Origin: an uncultured Oscillospiraceae bacterium
GTDB lineage: Bacteria; Bacillota; Clostridia; Oscillospirales; Acutalibacteraceae
Assembly (NCBI GenBank): GCA_902492455.1
Contig: CABULH010000006.1
Span: 62,001-126,000 of the forward strand
Direction: 5' to 3'
DNA: 64,000 nucleotides
Below, one piece after another: positions 43,035 to 52,775 of this stretch (position 1 is the stretch's first letter; the number at the start of each line of letters is the position of its first letter). The notes under the pieces were generated by a model that ran no database searches, was not told the origin of the DNA, and saw only the letters and a program-made list of their open reading frames with translations. The position numbers and the translations under genes are program-made.

Positions 43035-46000
43035 TTATGCGACGCGGCGCTTTTTCCGCACTTTCTCAGCAGCGGCAGCCAGTACAGCGGCCGCTGCTGT
43101 GACCGCCAGCGGCCACACAGGGAGCGTATCCCCGGTTTCAGGGGAGTCCCCGGCAGCGCCCGCCGCTTCAATAAGCTGCATATCATGGATGGCGATATCG
43201 AATACCTTTACCTCCGATACAGTGCCGATGAATCCCCCGGTTGGGGTGGTAATCCAGCTGGCCCAGCCGCCGCCGACAGCAAAGCAGAGAGCACTGTCCA
43301 TGTGGGCGGAATGGGTCAGAGTATACCGTCCGACCTCTTTGCCGTCTACATAGGTGGTGACGGTTTTGGTTCCCTCGTCATAAGTGGTCACATAATGATG
43401 CCAGTCGTCGGCCCCCGCGTTTTCCAGGGTATAGCAGTCATTCCAATGGTCCGCTGCCCCAGCGGGGGTACCGTCGGGACTGTCTCCTACGATAGATCGT
43501 ACATACAGGTTGTTTTCCCATTTGTTAATCATGGAGGCATAGCCGTCCTGAGAGCCATCATAACCGGTGCTGATCACCCGCCGTACTTCGGTGTTGTTTC
43601 CGATTTTGGCATAGTAGCTGATAGTGAAACTCTTCAGCTGATCGGAAAAATCCTTTCCGTCGATTTCCTTGGCGGCCAGAACGGTTTTACCGTCGAAGAT
43701 CAATCCCTTGTCACCGCTGCGGCGACCTTCGCCAAAGGCGAGAGAGCCGGTGCCTTTTTTCTCCAGATCATTGCCGTTGCCGCTGGCGTCCTTACCTGGA
43801 TTGGCGGGATCCGCAAAGTTATAATAGGCGATGAGATGTTTATCCTTTTCTGGCTTTGGTTCCGGCTCTGGGTCGGGTTCCGGGTCGGGCTCTGGGTCGG
43901 GCGTGTTCTCGCGGCCGGCGCTCTCAATAGCCGCCATATCGCTGACCACACCGTTAAAGATCTTGATTTCCGATAAAGTGCCTATAAAGCCATTGGAAGG
44001 AGTTGTATCCCAGCTGCCCCAGCCCCCGCCGACAGCAAAGCAGAGGTTGCTGTCCATGTGGGCGTCATGAGTGAGGGTATACATGCCGGCTTTAATACCA
44101 TCCACGTAGGTAGTGACGGTTTTGGTCTCCGCATCATAGGCCATTACATAATGATGCCAATCGTCGGCTCCCGCGTTTTCCAAGGTATAGCAATCATTCC
44201 AGTGATCCGTCGCTTGCGCAGTGGTGCCGTCGGGACTGTCTCCCATAATGGAGCGTACATACAGGTTATTTTCCCATTTGTTGATGATGGAAGTAAAGCC
44301 ATCCTGGGTCCCGTTATAGCCAGAACTAATCACACGAGCTATTTCGGTGTTGTTTCCAATTTTGGCATAGTAGCTGACGGTGAAGCTCTTCAGTTCGTCG
44401 GAGAAGTCCCTCCCATTGGCTTCCTTGGCGGCCAAAACGGTTTTACCGTCGAAGATCAATCCCTTGTCGCCGCTGCGGCGGCCTTCGTCTAAGGAGAGAG
44501 AGCCGGTACCTTTTTTCTCCAGATCATTGCCGCTGCCGCTGGCGTCTTTACCTGGATTGGCGGAATCCGCGAAGTTATAATAGGCGATGAGTTCTCCTTC
44601 CTGCTTGCCGGGTTCCTCCTCCGCTTCTTTCCATTGGAAACGGAAGGGCGCCACCGGCAGCGCGCCGTCAAAAAGGGTGGCCGCCTCCACATAGTTCCGG
44701 TCACAATAGGAGACGCCGATAGGCGCTTCTCCCGTATAGGGGATAACCAGGGTGTTTCCATCAATTACGGCCTCTGCAGCCGTCCATTTTCCGTATTTGT
44801 CGCAGAGCCGTACCTCCCGGATCGCATCGCCGTTTTTCAACTGCAGCGAATCGTTCAGACCCTGGAAGGTTACCGTTACCCTCCCTTGGTCCGCAGCAGC
44901 GGTTTTCGCCTGCGGAGAGAGGCTGTGAATGGATGCCCCATAAACCTTCTCCCGGGCGATATCTGCCAGACGGCTACCCACCGGCTGTTTATCCGCGGGA
45001 TGTATGTTCTCCTTTTCGCCCAAATCAATGGTTACCGCCGTATACACATCTTCATACGTCTCGGACAGCTGCATTTGAGTGTAACGGAATTTCGTCCAGC
45101 CGGAACCGTCGGCGAGGTCTCCGGCCGGCACACTGTTGAAGCTGGGAAGCTGTACCTGGATCACCGGCAGCCGGTCCATGCCGAACAGTGCCTTATAGGA
45201 CTCCTGCAGCAGCCCGAACTGCTGGCTATAGGTGGGCTTCTGCAGTTCGGAAACGATATTGGCCTCTCCCTGGTACCAGAGCATCCCGATAAAGCGGAAG
45301 GGCGCCAACGGAGCAATCATCGCGTTATAGCTATTGGTGCCGTCTGCGGGGTACATAGGATTCTCGCAGTCATTATCCAAAATAAGCTGATGATCCACCC
45401 AATTCTCGATGGAGGAGCCGCCCTGAGCAGCCAGCAGGATACCCACCGGCACCCCGAGCTCCTCCTGAAGCTGTACGGCAAAGTAATAGGCCACGGCGCT
45501 GAAACTGCCCACCGTGTCGGCGGCACAGGTATCCCAATGTCCTCCCTCCACATCCGCAGGGATTTGCTTGCTGCGGCGTATTGCCATGCTGAACTGGCGA
45601 ATTTGATTGTTTTCCGCCGACTGGATCGCCGTTTGCTGCTCCGCCGGCAGCTGACTAACCCGCCAATCCATATTGGACTGACCGCTGGCCAGCCATACCT
45701 CGCCTACCAGCACATTCGCGGCGGTAAGAGTCTGATTCCCCATCCGGATGGTCATGGTTTTCGGAAGAGAACTGGCCTCCATAGCGTCCAAAGTGACCTG
45801 CCAGCTGCCGTCCTCCGATACCTCCGTGGTTTTGGTTTGCTCTCCGAAGGCAACCGTCACCCTCTCCCCAGCAACACCGGTCCCCCATACAGGACAGGGT
45901 TTTCCTCTCTGCAGGATCAGATTGTCGCTGAACAGGGAATGCACCGTCAAAGCGCCCTCCAGAGGATCGATTCCTTTTTTTGCGGCAGCAATCACCGCAG

Positions 46001-47426
46001 GATCGTAAATGGCGGCGTCAAACATCTTCACCTCATCCACTTGGCCCTTAAAATAATCCGCACCGCCGTTCCAGGAGGCATAGGACCCGCCGATGGCAAA
46101 GGAGATGGCGCTGTTCATATGAGCCGAATTGGTGAGGGTATACCGAGCTGTCTGCACATTATCCACCAGCAGGGTCACGGTTTTGGAGGCGCTTTCGTAA
46201 ACCATTATGTAGTGATGCCAGTCATCTCCGCCGGTCACCGTATAGCAGTTTCCCCAATGATCCTCCGCGTTGGCCTGCTGGCCGTCGGCGCTGTCTCCCA
46301 TGATGGGCCTCACATCCAGATTTTCTCCATTTTTAGCCAGAATCAGGGAGAAGCCGTCCTGGGCGCCGTTGTAACCCGATCCGATCAGCCGGTTCACCCC
46401 AGCCTTATCCCCCATTTTGGCATACAAGCTGACAGTAAAATCCGTTAAGGCATCGGTGAAATCGGCATCCGCATAAAGCAGACTGCTGCCGTCCAGGTTC
46501 AATCCCTTTCCCGCAGTACCCGTTCCGGATGTCAGACCGCTGCCAAAAACTTCCAATGGATGGTTTCGCCCGGAAACATCCCGTCCCAAATCCGCGGATT
46601 CCTCAAAATCATAGTAGGCGATCAGATGGGCGTTTTCTTCATTTGATTCCGCCGGTCGGCCGGCTGCGTCGATCACCGCCAGATCCGTAACCGCGCCATC
46701 AAATACCTTTACTTCAGCCAGCGCCCCGACGAACCCATTGGCAGGAGCCGTATCCCAACTGGCCCAGCCGCCTCCCAGGGCAAAACAGAGAACACTGTTC
46801 ATATGGGCAGTGTTGGTTAAAACATAACTGCCGATTTCCCGTCCGTCGGCCAAAGCGGTAACCTTTTTGGCGTCGGCGTCGTAAGCCAGCACATAATGGT
46901 GCCATGCGGCCGCCCCGGTAATTTCATAACAATTTCCCCAGTGGTCGGCAGCATCGGCCGTGGTGCCGTCAGGACTGTCGCCCACAATGGGCCTTACATA
47001 GATAGTATCCTCCCATTTGCTGAGAATATAGGAGAAGCCGTCTTGCGAGCCGTTGTAGCCTGAACCAACCGCTCTGGCCACCTCGGTATTGCCGCCGATC
47101 TGGGCGTAATAACTGACGGTAAAACTGCTCAGTCCGTCGGTGAAGTCTCTGCCGTCCCTTTCCTCTGCAGCCAGCACGGCGCTGCCGTCGAATACCGCGC
47201 TCTGTGTCCCGGCATCAGGACCGTCAGCCTGCGTAACAGTGCCAGCTCCCTGTGTAGTCAAATGATTTTTATTTCCAGAAATATCCTTGCCCAGTTGCTC
47301 CGCGTCGGAAAAGTTATAATATGCCAGCAGGTTTGCTTCCTTTTCCGCCTGCGGAAGGACGGCGGATGCCAAAATCATGGTACCCAGCAGCACCGCTGTT
47401 GACAGGATAGAGAGTAATCGTTTCAC
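43035..47426 (-). CDS. Cell-surface LamG / sialate-O-acetylesterase-like protein with sortase-type tail
   Basis: A 1463-residue exported protein. In order: signal peptide (1-27), LamG domains 1 and 2 (about 30-250 and 262-480), an SGNH sialate-O-acetylesterase-type domain (about 490-960; GEVWLASGQSNMDW supplies the catalytic Ser, and AQGGSSIENW follows), LamG domains 3 and 4 (about 985-1200 and 1230-1420) separated by a Pro-Asp-Glu linker, then SPETG, a hydrophobic stretch and KVRKKRRVA. The tail is like an LPXTG sortase signal. It should display a carbohydrate esterase on the wall; the acetylated target is probably hemicellulose. The start is GTG, supported by GAGGA. Repeated DNA between the LamG units is expected. 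Confidence 0.88.
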   Translation of the reverse strand: MKRLLSILSTAVLLGTMILASAVLPQAEKEANLLAYYNFSDAEQLGKDISGNKNHLTTQGAGTVTQADGPDAGTQSAVFDGSAVLAAEERDGRDFTDGLSSFTVSYYAQIGGNTEVARAVGSGYNGSQDGFSYILSKWEDTIYVRPIVGDSPDGTTADAADHWGNCYEITGAAAWHHYVLAYDADAKKVTALADGREIGSYVLTNTAHMNSVLCFALGGGWASWDTAPANGFVGALAEVKVFDGAVTDLAVIDAAGRPAESNEENAHLIAYYDFEESADLGRDVSGRNHPLEVFGSGLTSGTGTAGKGLNLDGSSLLYADADFTDALTDFTVSLYAKMGDKAGVNRLIGSGYNGAQDGFSLILAKNGENLDVRPIMGDSADGQQANAEDHWGNCYTVTGGDDWHHYIMVYESASKTVTLLVDNVQTARYTLTNSAHMNSAISFAIGGSYASWNGGADYFKGQVDEVKMFDAAIYDPAVIAAAKKGIDPLEGALTVHSLFSDNLILQRGKPCPVWGTGVAGERVTVAFGEQTKTTEVSEDGSWQVTLDAMEASSLPKTMTIRMGNQTLTAANVLVGEVWLASGQSNMDWRVSQLPAEQQTAIQSAENNQIRQFSMAIRRSKQIPADVEGGHWDTCAADTVGSFSAVAYYFAVQLQEELGVPVGILLAAQGGSSIENWVDHQLILDNDCENPMYPADGTNSYNAMIAPLAPFRFIGMLWYQGEANIVSELQKPTYSQQFGLLQESYKALFGMDRLPVIQVQLPSFNSVPAGDLADGSGWTKFRYTQMQLSETYEDVYTAVTIDLGEKENIHPADKQPVGSRLADIAREKVYGASIHSLSPQAKTAAADQGRVTVTFQGLNDSLQLKNGDAIREVRLCDKYGKWTAAEAVIDGNTLVIPYTGEAPIGVSYCDRNYVEAATLFDGALPVAPFRFQWKEAEEEPGKQEGELIAYYNFADSANPGKDASGSGNDLEKKGTGSLSLDEGRRSGDKGLIFDGKTVLAAKEANGRDFSDELKSFTVSYYAKIGNNTEIARVISSGYNGTQDGFTSIINKWENNLYVRSIMGDSPDGTTAQATDHWNDCYTLENAGADDWHHYVMAYDAETKTVTTYVDGIKAGMYTLTHDAHMDSNLCFAVGGGWGSWDTTPSNGFIGTLSEIKIFNGVVSDMAAIESAGRENTPDPEPDPEPDPEPEPKPEKDKHLIAYYNFADPANPGKDASGNGNDLEKKGTGSLAFGEGRRSGDKGLIFDGKTVLAAKEIDGKDFSDQLKSFTISYYAKIGNNTEVRRVISTGYDGSQDGYASMINKWENNLYVRSIVGDSPDGTPAGAADHWNDCYTLENAGADDWHHYVTTYDEGTKTVTTYVDGKEVGRYTLTHSAHMDSALCFAVGGGWASWITTPTGGFIGTVSEVKVFDIAIHDMQLIEAAGAAGDSPETGDTLPVWPLAVTAAAAVLAAAAEKVRKKRRVA

Positions 47427-47471
47427 TGCTTTTTCCTCGCTTTCCCTGATAAATGTCTTCGGATCAGCGGA

Positions 47472-48494
47472 TTATTCCTTGGGAGCGGACCTTTTTTTCT
47501 TCATGAGGATAACCGCAGCCGCTCCTGCCGCGGCAATTACTACCACCGCTACTACCACCCAGATTATCCATCCGTTATTCCCATTCGGCACCTTTTCACC
47601 GGCGGCAGTGGTGGATGCCGCTGCGGACGAACCGGGAGAGGCGGCGGAAGAGGTTGTATCCGGCTCCGAGGACGCAGTGGTCTCAGAAGGCACGGTGGTC
47701 TCCGACGAAGAGGTCGTACCGCCGCCGATACCCAACGCACTGAGATCCTGCAGCGCCGCGTCGTAAATCCGTACCTCATCAATGCCGCCCTCAAAGCCGT
47801 ACATCACACTACTGAACCAGCTCCCCCAGCTGCCGCCGATGCAGAAGTTCAACTCACTTTTCATCGGCGGATTCTGATAACTGTCCTCCGCCTTAAGCTC
47901 TCCGTCTATGTAGGCGGACATCGTGCGGGAATCCGCGTTGTAAACCGCCACATAATGATGCCATTCATTTACTTCGGCGCCCCGCACCTGGCAGAACTCG
48001 GACATCTTGCCCCAGTGGTCCTTTTCGTCCCCCAACAGCGGCTGATAAACCAGATGCACCTCCGAATCCATATACCGGCCCAGCCCGATGTTGAATCCGT
48101 CCTGGGTGCCGTTGTAGCCGGAAGAAATCACCCGGGCGTCGATGCCCACAAAGCCATCGTGCTTAGCATAAAAGCTGATGGTGAAGCTGGTTAATCCGTC
48201 GGAGAAATCCACACCGTCGGTTTCCTTCGCCGCCAGCCCGGATTCGCCGTCCAGATAAAGTGCCTGCCCCTTCACGCCCTCGCCGGAGGACGCCCCCCCC
48301 TTGCCCACTGCCGTCAAATCGTTGCCGCTGCCAGAATCGTCTTTGCCCAGATTACCGGCGTCTTCAAAGCTATAGTAAGCGATCAGATGCTCCTCCGCTG
48401 CCGCTGCCGGCAGAGACGCCGCTGTCAGCATTGCCGCCACGGCGCAAATGACGGCGTACCACTTTATCCATCGTTGGTGCGTCATACTCATCAT
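47472..48494 (-). CDS. LamG-domain membrane-anchored protein
   Basis: A 340-residue surface protein: signal peptide (1-33, ending AAA|EE), one LamG/concanavalin-like domain (about 35-230, LIAYYSFEDAGNLG to VMYGFEGGIDEVRIYD), a Ser/Thr-rich linker, one transmembrane helix (WIIWVVVAVVVIAAAGAAA) and a KKKR tail. The domain resembles those of the 1463-residue neighbour. AGGAGGG seven bases upstream supports the first ATG. It probably binds carbohydrate at the membrane for the adjacent binding protein; no catalytic site is visible. Confidence 0.85.
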   Translation of the reverse strand: MMSMTHQRWIKWYAVICAVAAMLTAASLPAAAAEEHLIAYYSFEDAGNLGKDDSGSGNDLTAVGKGGASSGEGVKGQALYLDGESGLAAKETDGVDFSDGLTSFTISFYAKHDGFVGIDARVISSGYNGTQDGFNIGLGRYMDSEVHLVYQPLLGDEKDHWGKMSEFCQVRGAEVNEWHHYVAVYNADSRTMSAYIDGELKAEDSYQNPPMKSELNFCIGGSWGSWFSSVMYGFEGGIDEVRIYDAALQDLSALGIGGGTTSSSETTVPSETTASSEPDTTSSAASPGSSAAASTTAAGEKVPNGNNGWIIWVVVAVVVIAAAGAAAVILMKKKRSAPKE

Positions 48495-48504
48495 TTCTTC
48501 CCTC

Positions 48505-49905
48505 CTATTCTGCAGCTGAGCTTTCCAATCCTTCGAAGAAATTGGTGTTCAGTTCGTCAAAAGCCGCCTGGGACGGCGCCTTGTTTGTCTCGGCGAAGGT
48601 CCGCGCCGGCGTGTTGTTATTGACGCCGAAGTCATTCCATAGGATATTGTCCCGGAACCAGGTGGCCGGCTCTCCCAACGCCAGCACCGACCGGCCATCG
48701 ATCTTTTTGATTGTTTCCAGAGATTGGTCATCGAACACCAGGTTGCGGAAATACATCCAGGGTTCGGTGTTTTCCTTCCAATCATAGGGATAAAGCCAAT
48801 CGGTGAGGATGGCGGCCACCGCTTCCTTATTCTCCACCATAGGTTGGATGAACCAGCCGTCATGGACGTTCTGAGCATTGACATAATCGCTGGCTTGGGG
48901 ACCCTTGGGAATCAGCAACATACCAAATTCATCGTCCGCCAGATTCACGGTATAGGGGGCGATGACCCAACTGTAGGTCTGATAGAAAGCTACCTGTCCC
49001 TTGTTCCACAACTTCTCCCAGGAACCCCATTCGTATTCACCCTTGTAGCAGACGCCGGAATCGTTAGCCAGCATCCGGCAAAACTCCAGAGCTTCGATTG
49101 CCGCGGGATCGTCCAAATTGTAGGTATAGTGCAGCTTGTCGTCCAGTTTCACGGTGGAAGAGCCGTTGGCATAGATGAAAGCCTCCGCCGATACCGGCGC
49201 CACGCCGTAGGCGCCAAAACCCCACACGTCCGTTTCACCATCGTTGTTGGTATCTTTGGTGCAGGCCTTTGCCAGTTCCAACAGCTTATTCCAGGTCCAC
49301 TCGCCTTTTTCCTGCAGTTCATAAAGAGACGTGTCAGTAATGCCGTATTCTGCACAGAGGCGCTTATTGAACAAAATGCAGGAGCCCAAACCGTCCAGTG
49401 CGGTACTCACCATATAATTTTTACCATCCAGAACCCAGGGCGTCATGGCCTGTTTATTCCACATGGGCTGACTCAAATCGAAATACGCATCCAGCGGTGC
49501 CACCAGCTCCGAGTTGATCCATCCCGGAACAACGTAGTCGATGGTGTGGCAGAAGGCATCTGCGACCTTTTCCCCGGACAATGCCATAATACTGATAGTG
49601 GAGTTCCAGGTATGCCAGTCATTGGTGGTGTAAAATTCCAGCTTGCAGTGATATTTCGCCTCGATTTCCTCTTTCAAGGCAATCTCCTGGGCATAAGTTG
49701 CAGAAGTTTCGTTTGGAGTAAGATCGTTGTAGCTGCCCAGTACCACCGTTGCGCCGTTCAAATCAAAGGCAGCATTCTCACCGCCCGATTCCGCCGGTTT
49801 TGAACCGCTGCTTCCGCCATCCCCGCGGCAGCCCACCATCATGGAAAGCGTCAGACAAAAACTCAATGCCATGGCCACGCATCGCCATCTTTTTTTAACC
49901 ATCAT
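48505..49905 (-). CDS. Sugar-binding lipoprotein of a CUT1 ABC importer (orphan)
   Basis: A 466-residue lipoprotein with signal MMVKKRWRCVAMALSF and lipobox MVGC, then a CUT1-type solute-binding fold (VVLGSYNDLTPNE near the N-terminus, SEFGMLLIP-like region, DWLYPYDWK near the end). AAGGAAGG precedes the ATG. It leads the operon containing LamG, GH39 and GH51 genes, yet no permease is encoded in this operon. It may feed the permeases of the neighbouring operon or of another locus, or serve only as a sensor. It sits downstream of a candidate promoter. Confidence 0.9.
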   Translation of the reverse strand: MMVKKRWRCVAMALSFCLTLSMMVGCRGDGGSSGSKPAESGGENAAFDLNGATVVLGSYNDLTPNETSATYAQEIALKEEIEAKYHCKLEFYTTNDWHTWNSTISIMALSGEKVADAFCHTIDYVVPGWINSELVAPLDAYFDLSQPMWNKQAMTPWVLDGKNYMVSTALDGLGSCILFNKRLCAEYGITDTSLYELQEKGEWTWNKLLELAKACTKDTNNDGETDVWGFGAYGVAPVSAEAFIYANGSSTVKLDDKLHYTYNLDDPAAIEALEFCRMLANDSGVCYKGEYEWGSWEKLWNKGQVAFYQTYSWVIAPYTVNLADDEFGMLLIPKGPQASDYVNAQNVHDGWFIQPMVENKEAVAAILTDWLYPYDWKENTEPWMYFRNLVFDDQSLETIKKIDGRSVLALGEPATWFRDNILWNDFGVNNNTPARTFAETNKAPSQAAFDELNTNFFEGLESSAAE

Positions 49906-49991
49906 GTTCCTTCCTTTCTCGCTATCCGGTTTGAGATTTGTGTACCTTCGTGTGGGAATTTGCCTATTTTTTAGTCTTGAATTATTGAGGA

Positions 49992-50020
49992 TATATTAAG
50001 TTTATCGAATAAAGGAACAA
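49992..50020 (-). promoter_or_regulatory. Candidate promoter of the LamG/GH39/GH51 operon
   Basis: TTGTTC and AATATA are 17 bp apart on the minus strand, about 85 bp upstream of the lipoprotein start, in an unusually A/T-rich stretch. The remainder of the 540-bp gap up to the sigma gene holds only the long hairpin at 50274-50340; no gene is seen. Confidence 0.4.
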
Positions 50021-50273
50021 AATACTTGCACTTTATTGTTCTAATTTGTTTTTAAATTGCATAGTAAAAAATCACATCTATCGGGGGGCTGTTGATTAAG
50101 AAAAATCTGCATCGCCACAAAAGGCATGATCTTCGCTATCGATTATCTTCCTTATTGTTATTGTAAAAAATACCGGTCAATTGCTTTTCTGCTGTCTATT
50201 CTTCTAAAAAACATCCTCTATGTAGATCATACAACCGCCTAATAGTTTTGAACGACCATCATACAGCGCAAAA

Positions 50274-50340
50274 CAGCAACGCCCCGCCTAGTGCGCTTCG
50301 TCGATATTGCCGGCGAAGCGCACTAGGCGGGGCGTTGCTG
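50274..50340. terminator. Very long perfect hairpin downstream of the sigma-factor gene
   Basis: The two 27-bp arms (CAGCAACGCCCCGCCTAGTG plus GCGCTTCG-type inner end) are perfectly complementary around a 13-nt loop. It lies about 110 bp after the sigma gene's stop. The minus-strand tail has GTTTTGCG, a poor U-tract. It probably terminates or stabilises the sigma message and insulates the next operon. Confidence 0.6.
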
Positions 50341-50447
50341 CTGTATATCATTTAGCTGGGTGTCGCATATGAATTGCACTTTATAAGGGTACTATCAAGT
50401 GACAAAGGATAACAGGTTTTACCGGAAAATATCCGATGGTTTCAAAA

Positions 50448-52592
50448 CTAAAAATGATATTCCCGATAGCCGGAACCGTCCAGCCTGCAGGAAAACCAGG
50501 TGCCGTCCGCTTTGACAGAGAAAACCGTACCGTCCCCGCTGGACTGATAGGTTTGATACTTTGAACTGCGCAGAAGAACTCCAGGCAGCTCCTCTCCCCA
50601 ACCGTCCTTTTCCGAATACCACCGCATGGATTCCGGATAGACGCCGGTATCATCATACAGCGTCACAGCCAGCCTGCCGTTGATTTCGTCAGCAAACTCC
50701 ACCTGGAAAATAGTTCCTGGCCTTATCTGTGAGTCCCGGAATGAAACGGCTTGATACAGCCGCGGGGTATCCCCAGAAAAATCGATGCAATGACCGGTAG
50801 TGATGTAGATTTTATCTTCCAGCAAGCAGACGGGGAAGTACCCGTTATCCTTGATCGTCTGCCGGTCATTCCCCGCTTCCGCTCCTTCAAGCTCCGTACG
50901 CAGTTTCCAAATATCCACTTTATCGTAATAAAAGGAATAGGCGCAGAGGGATTCGGTATTCAAAAACCAATCCCCTACGGGAACACATTTGTAGAAGCCG
51001 AAATCTCCGCTGACCGGCAGGAGCTTGTCTTCCCCTGTAGCCAGCGAATAGGCGCGGTACTGATATTGGTGAACACCAAAGGCATCCATCTGCCATACCG
51101 CATAGAGCAGCTGCTGTTCCCGCATCACAAATCCGAGGATCTCCTGTCCACCGGATACTTTCGCCAGTGTTTCCACAACCGCCCCGTCGGTACGCACCCG
51201 CTGGATTTCCTTATGGCCGTCCAGTTCATAATAAATCCAGTCGCCCCATACCACGGGGGCAAGTATACTGGAAGGGAGCGTATACGAGCTCCGTCCGCCG
51301 GTGCCATCACGGCGAAACTTATAAGCGCCCCTTATATCTTTAAAGCAATATACCCATTCATCCTGCCAATCTAGGAATTCCCTTCCTGTATTGAACATCG
51401 ACGCCCGCCAGCAGGGATTGCGCATGACCGTATTGGCTTTGCCCGGTCGGTAATCAGGAATAAAGGTCATGGATGGGATGGTCGCCGCAGGGGAGGAGGA
51501 GATGGATTCGGTAACGCCAGGCAATGAGGAGCCGGAAGATATCGCCTGCCCGGGCCTGTTTCCATCGCTCGTTGAGGAAGTCGCTGTGGTGCCGACAGTA
51601 GTACCAACAGCGGACGTGGTTATGGGGACACCGCTTCCATCGGAGAAAGACGTGTCCTGCCTGAAGCCGCTGGTCGCAGTCGGCTGGACCACCGACGGAT
51701 CCGATTGTCCGGCTGCGGACAGGACGGAAAGCCATTTCCATGGGAATCCGTTCAAAAGCGCCACCGTCACGCAGGTGACCACCACAGTCAGAGTCATCAG
51801 CAGGGACACCGCCTTGAGAACCGCCCGGTTGCGCTGGGCTTCCAGCAGCTTATAGGCGGCTGCTCCCAGATGCCCCTGACGATCTTCCAGAATATCATCC
51901 AGCATCTGCTGAGCGGTGGCGGCACTGAGGACATCGGTGCCAATGAGGGAGCGCAGGGAGACGGCAATCATGGCGGACACGCTGCCGCTGTACAGGGATT
52001 TGTCGATACCCTTGACCTTCAGCCGCTCCACCAGCGTCTTTTTCGCCTGGGCAAACCGGCTGCGCACCGTGCTTGGCGGCTCATTCAGAAAGCGGGCGAT
52101 TTCCGAAAGCTTCATGCCGTCATAATAATGCAGCGTCAGCACCTCTGCCTGCCGGGGCTCCAGGCAGGACAGTACCTCTCCAATATCCGTCCGGCGCTCA
52201 GAAGACTCCGTATCATCCATCGTCAACTCGTCGACGAATGCCTCCATATCCTCATAAACCGCTGCCCGGCCGGTGATATCGGCCCGGATATCCCGCGCCG
52301 CGTTCTCCATGATTTTTTTCAGCCAGCTGAGAAATGCCTGCGCCGCCTGGAGACGGGGCAGATATTTGTATGCTCTGGCATAGCCGTTCTGCAGGGCGTC
52401 GTAGATATCCTCGTCCCGTTCCAAAAATCTGCGTACCACCAGATACATGGGACGGTAGGTCTGCATAAACAGGATGGAAAACGCCTCCTTGTCTCCCTGC
52501 ATGGCCTTCTCCACCGTATTGATTTCTATAGAAGGCTTTTGGGCCAGGCTGTAGACAGAGACAACTTCATTGTCCGTCTGGTTGTATTCCAT
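50448..52592 (-). CDS. Membrane-tethered ECF-type sigma factor fused to an extracytoplasmic beta-propeller
   Basis: A 714-residue fusion. Residues 20-200 are a sigma-70 family ECF factor: region 2 (around FMQTYRPMYLVVRRFL and LQNGYARAYKYLP) and region 4 (ARFLNEPPSTVRSRFAQAKK). A transmembrane helix follows at about 257-280 (VSLLMTLTVVVTCVTVALL), then a Ser/Thr/Pro-rich stretch (285-385) and a large beta-rich C-terminal domain like the DUF5050 propeller (WVYCFKDIRGAYKFRRDG, GDWIYYELDGHKEIQRVRTD). Topology puts the sigma part inside and the propeller outside. GGAGG five bases upstream selects MEYNQTDNE. No separate anti-sigma gene adjoins it. The membrane part probably acts as its own sensor or brake (inference). 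Confidence 0.85.
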   Translation of the reverse strand: MEYNQTDNEVVSVYSLAQKPSIEINTVEKAMQGDKEAFSILFMQTYRPMYLVVRRFLERDEDIYDALQNGYARAYKYLPRLQAAQAFLSWLKKIMENAARDIRADITGRAAVYEDMEAFVDELTMDDTESSERRTDIGEVLSCLEPRQAEVLTLHYYDGMKLSEIARFLNEPPSTVRSRFAQAKKTLVERLKVKGIDKSLYSGSVSAMIAVSLRSLIGTDVLSAATAQQMLDDILEDRQGHLGAAAYKLLEAQRNRAVLKAVSLLMTLTVVVTCVTVALLNGFPWKWLSVLSAAGQSDPSVVQPTATSGFRQDTSFSDGSGVPITTSAVGTTVGTTATSSTSDGNRPGQAISSGSSLPGVTESISSSPAATIPSMTFIPDYRPGKANTVMRNPCWRASMFNTGREFLDWQDEWVYCFKDIRGAYKFRRDGTGGRSSYTLPSSILAPVVWGDWIYYELDGHKEIQRVRTDGAVVETLAKVSGGQEILGFVMREQQLLYAVWQMDAFGVHQYQYRAYSLATGEDKLLPVSGDFGFYKCVPVGDWFLNTESLCAYSFYYDKVDIWKLRTELEGAEAGNDRQTIKDNGYFPVCLLEDKIYITTGHCIDFSGDTPRLYQAVSFRDSQIRPGTIFQVEFADEINGRLAVTLYDDTGVYPESMRWYSEKDGWGEELPGVLLRSSKYQTYQSSGDGTVFSVKADGTWFSCRLDGSGYREYHF

Positions 52593-52740
52593 GGCGTCCT
52601 CCGGCAATTATGAATTTCAAGAAAAGCAGCAAGCCGCGCCACACGAAAAAACATTTATTTCCATCTTCTGGCGAACAGCGTCCCAAAGCCGCGAAACTTG
52701 CCGTATTCTTTCGAAGATTTTCGACAACTTTTCTTTTTCT

Positions 52741-52769
52741 ATCATACGGGCTTTTTTCCCCTCTGTCAA
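52741..52769 (-). promoter_or_regulatory. Sigma-A promoter of the sigma-factor fusion gene
   Basis: TTGACA and TATGAT are exactly 17 bp apart, leaving a leader of about 140 nt. The terminator immediately upstream isolates the gene as its own transcription unit. Confidence 0.8.
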
Positions 52770-52775
52770 CGCATG

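Noticed and set aside
44634..46448. Plus-strand reading frame of 604 codons
   Set aside because: It is antisense to the LamG/esterase gene; its His/Arg-rich composition is a shadow effect of high-GC coding DNA.
43035..48494. Repeated LamG DNA as misassembly
   Set aside because: The LamG units are clearly diverged in sequence and separated by distinct domains, so ordinary duplication explains them.
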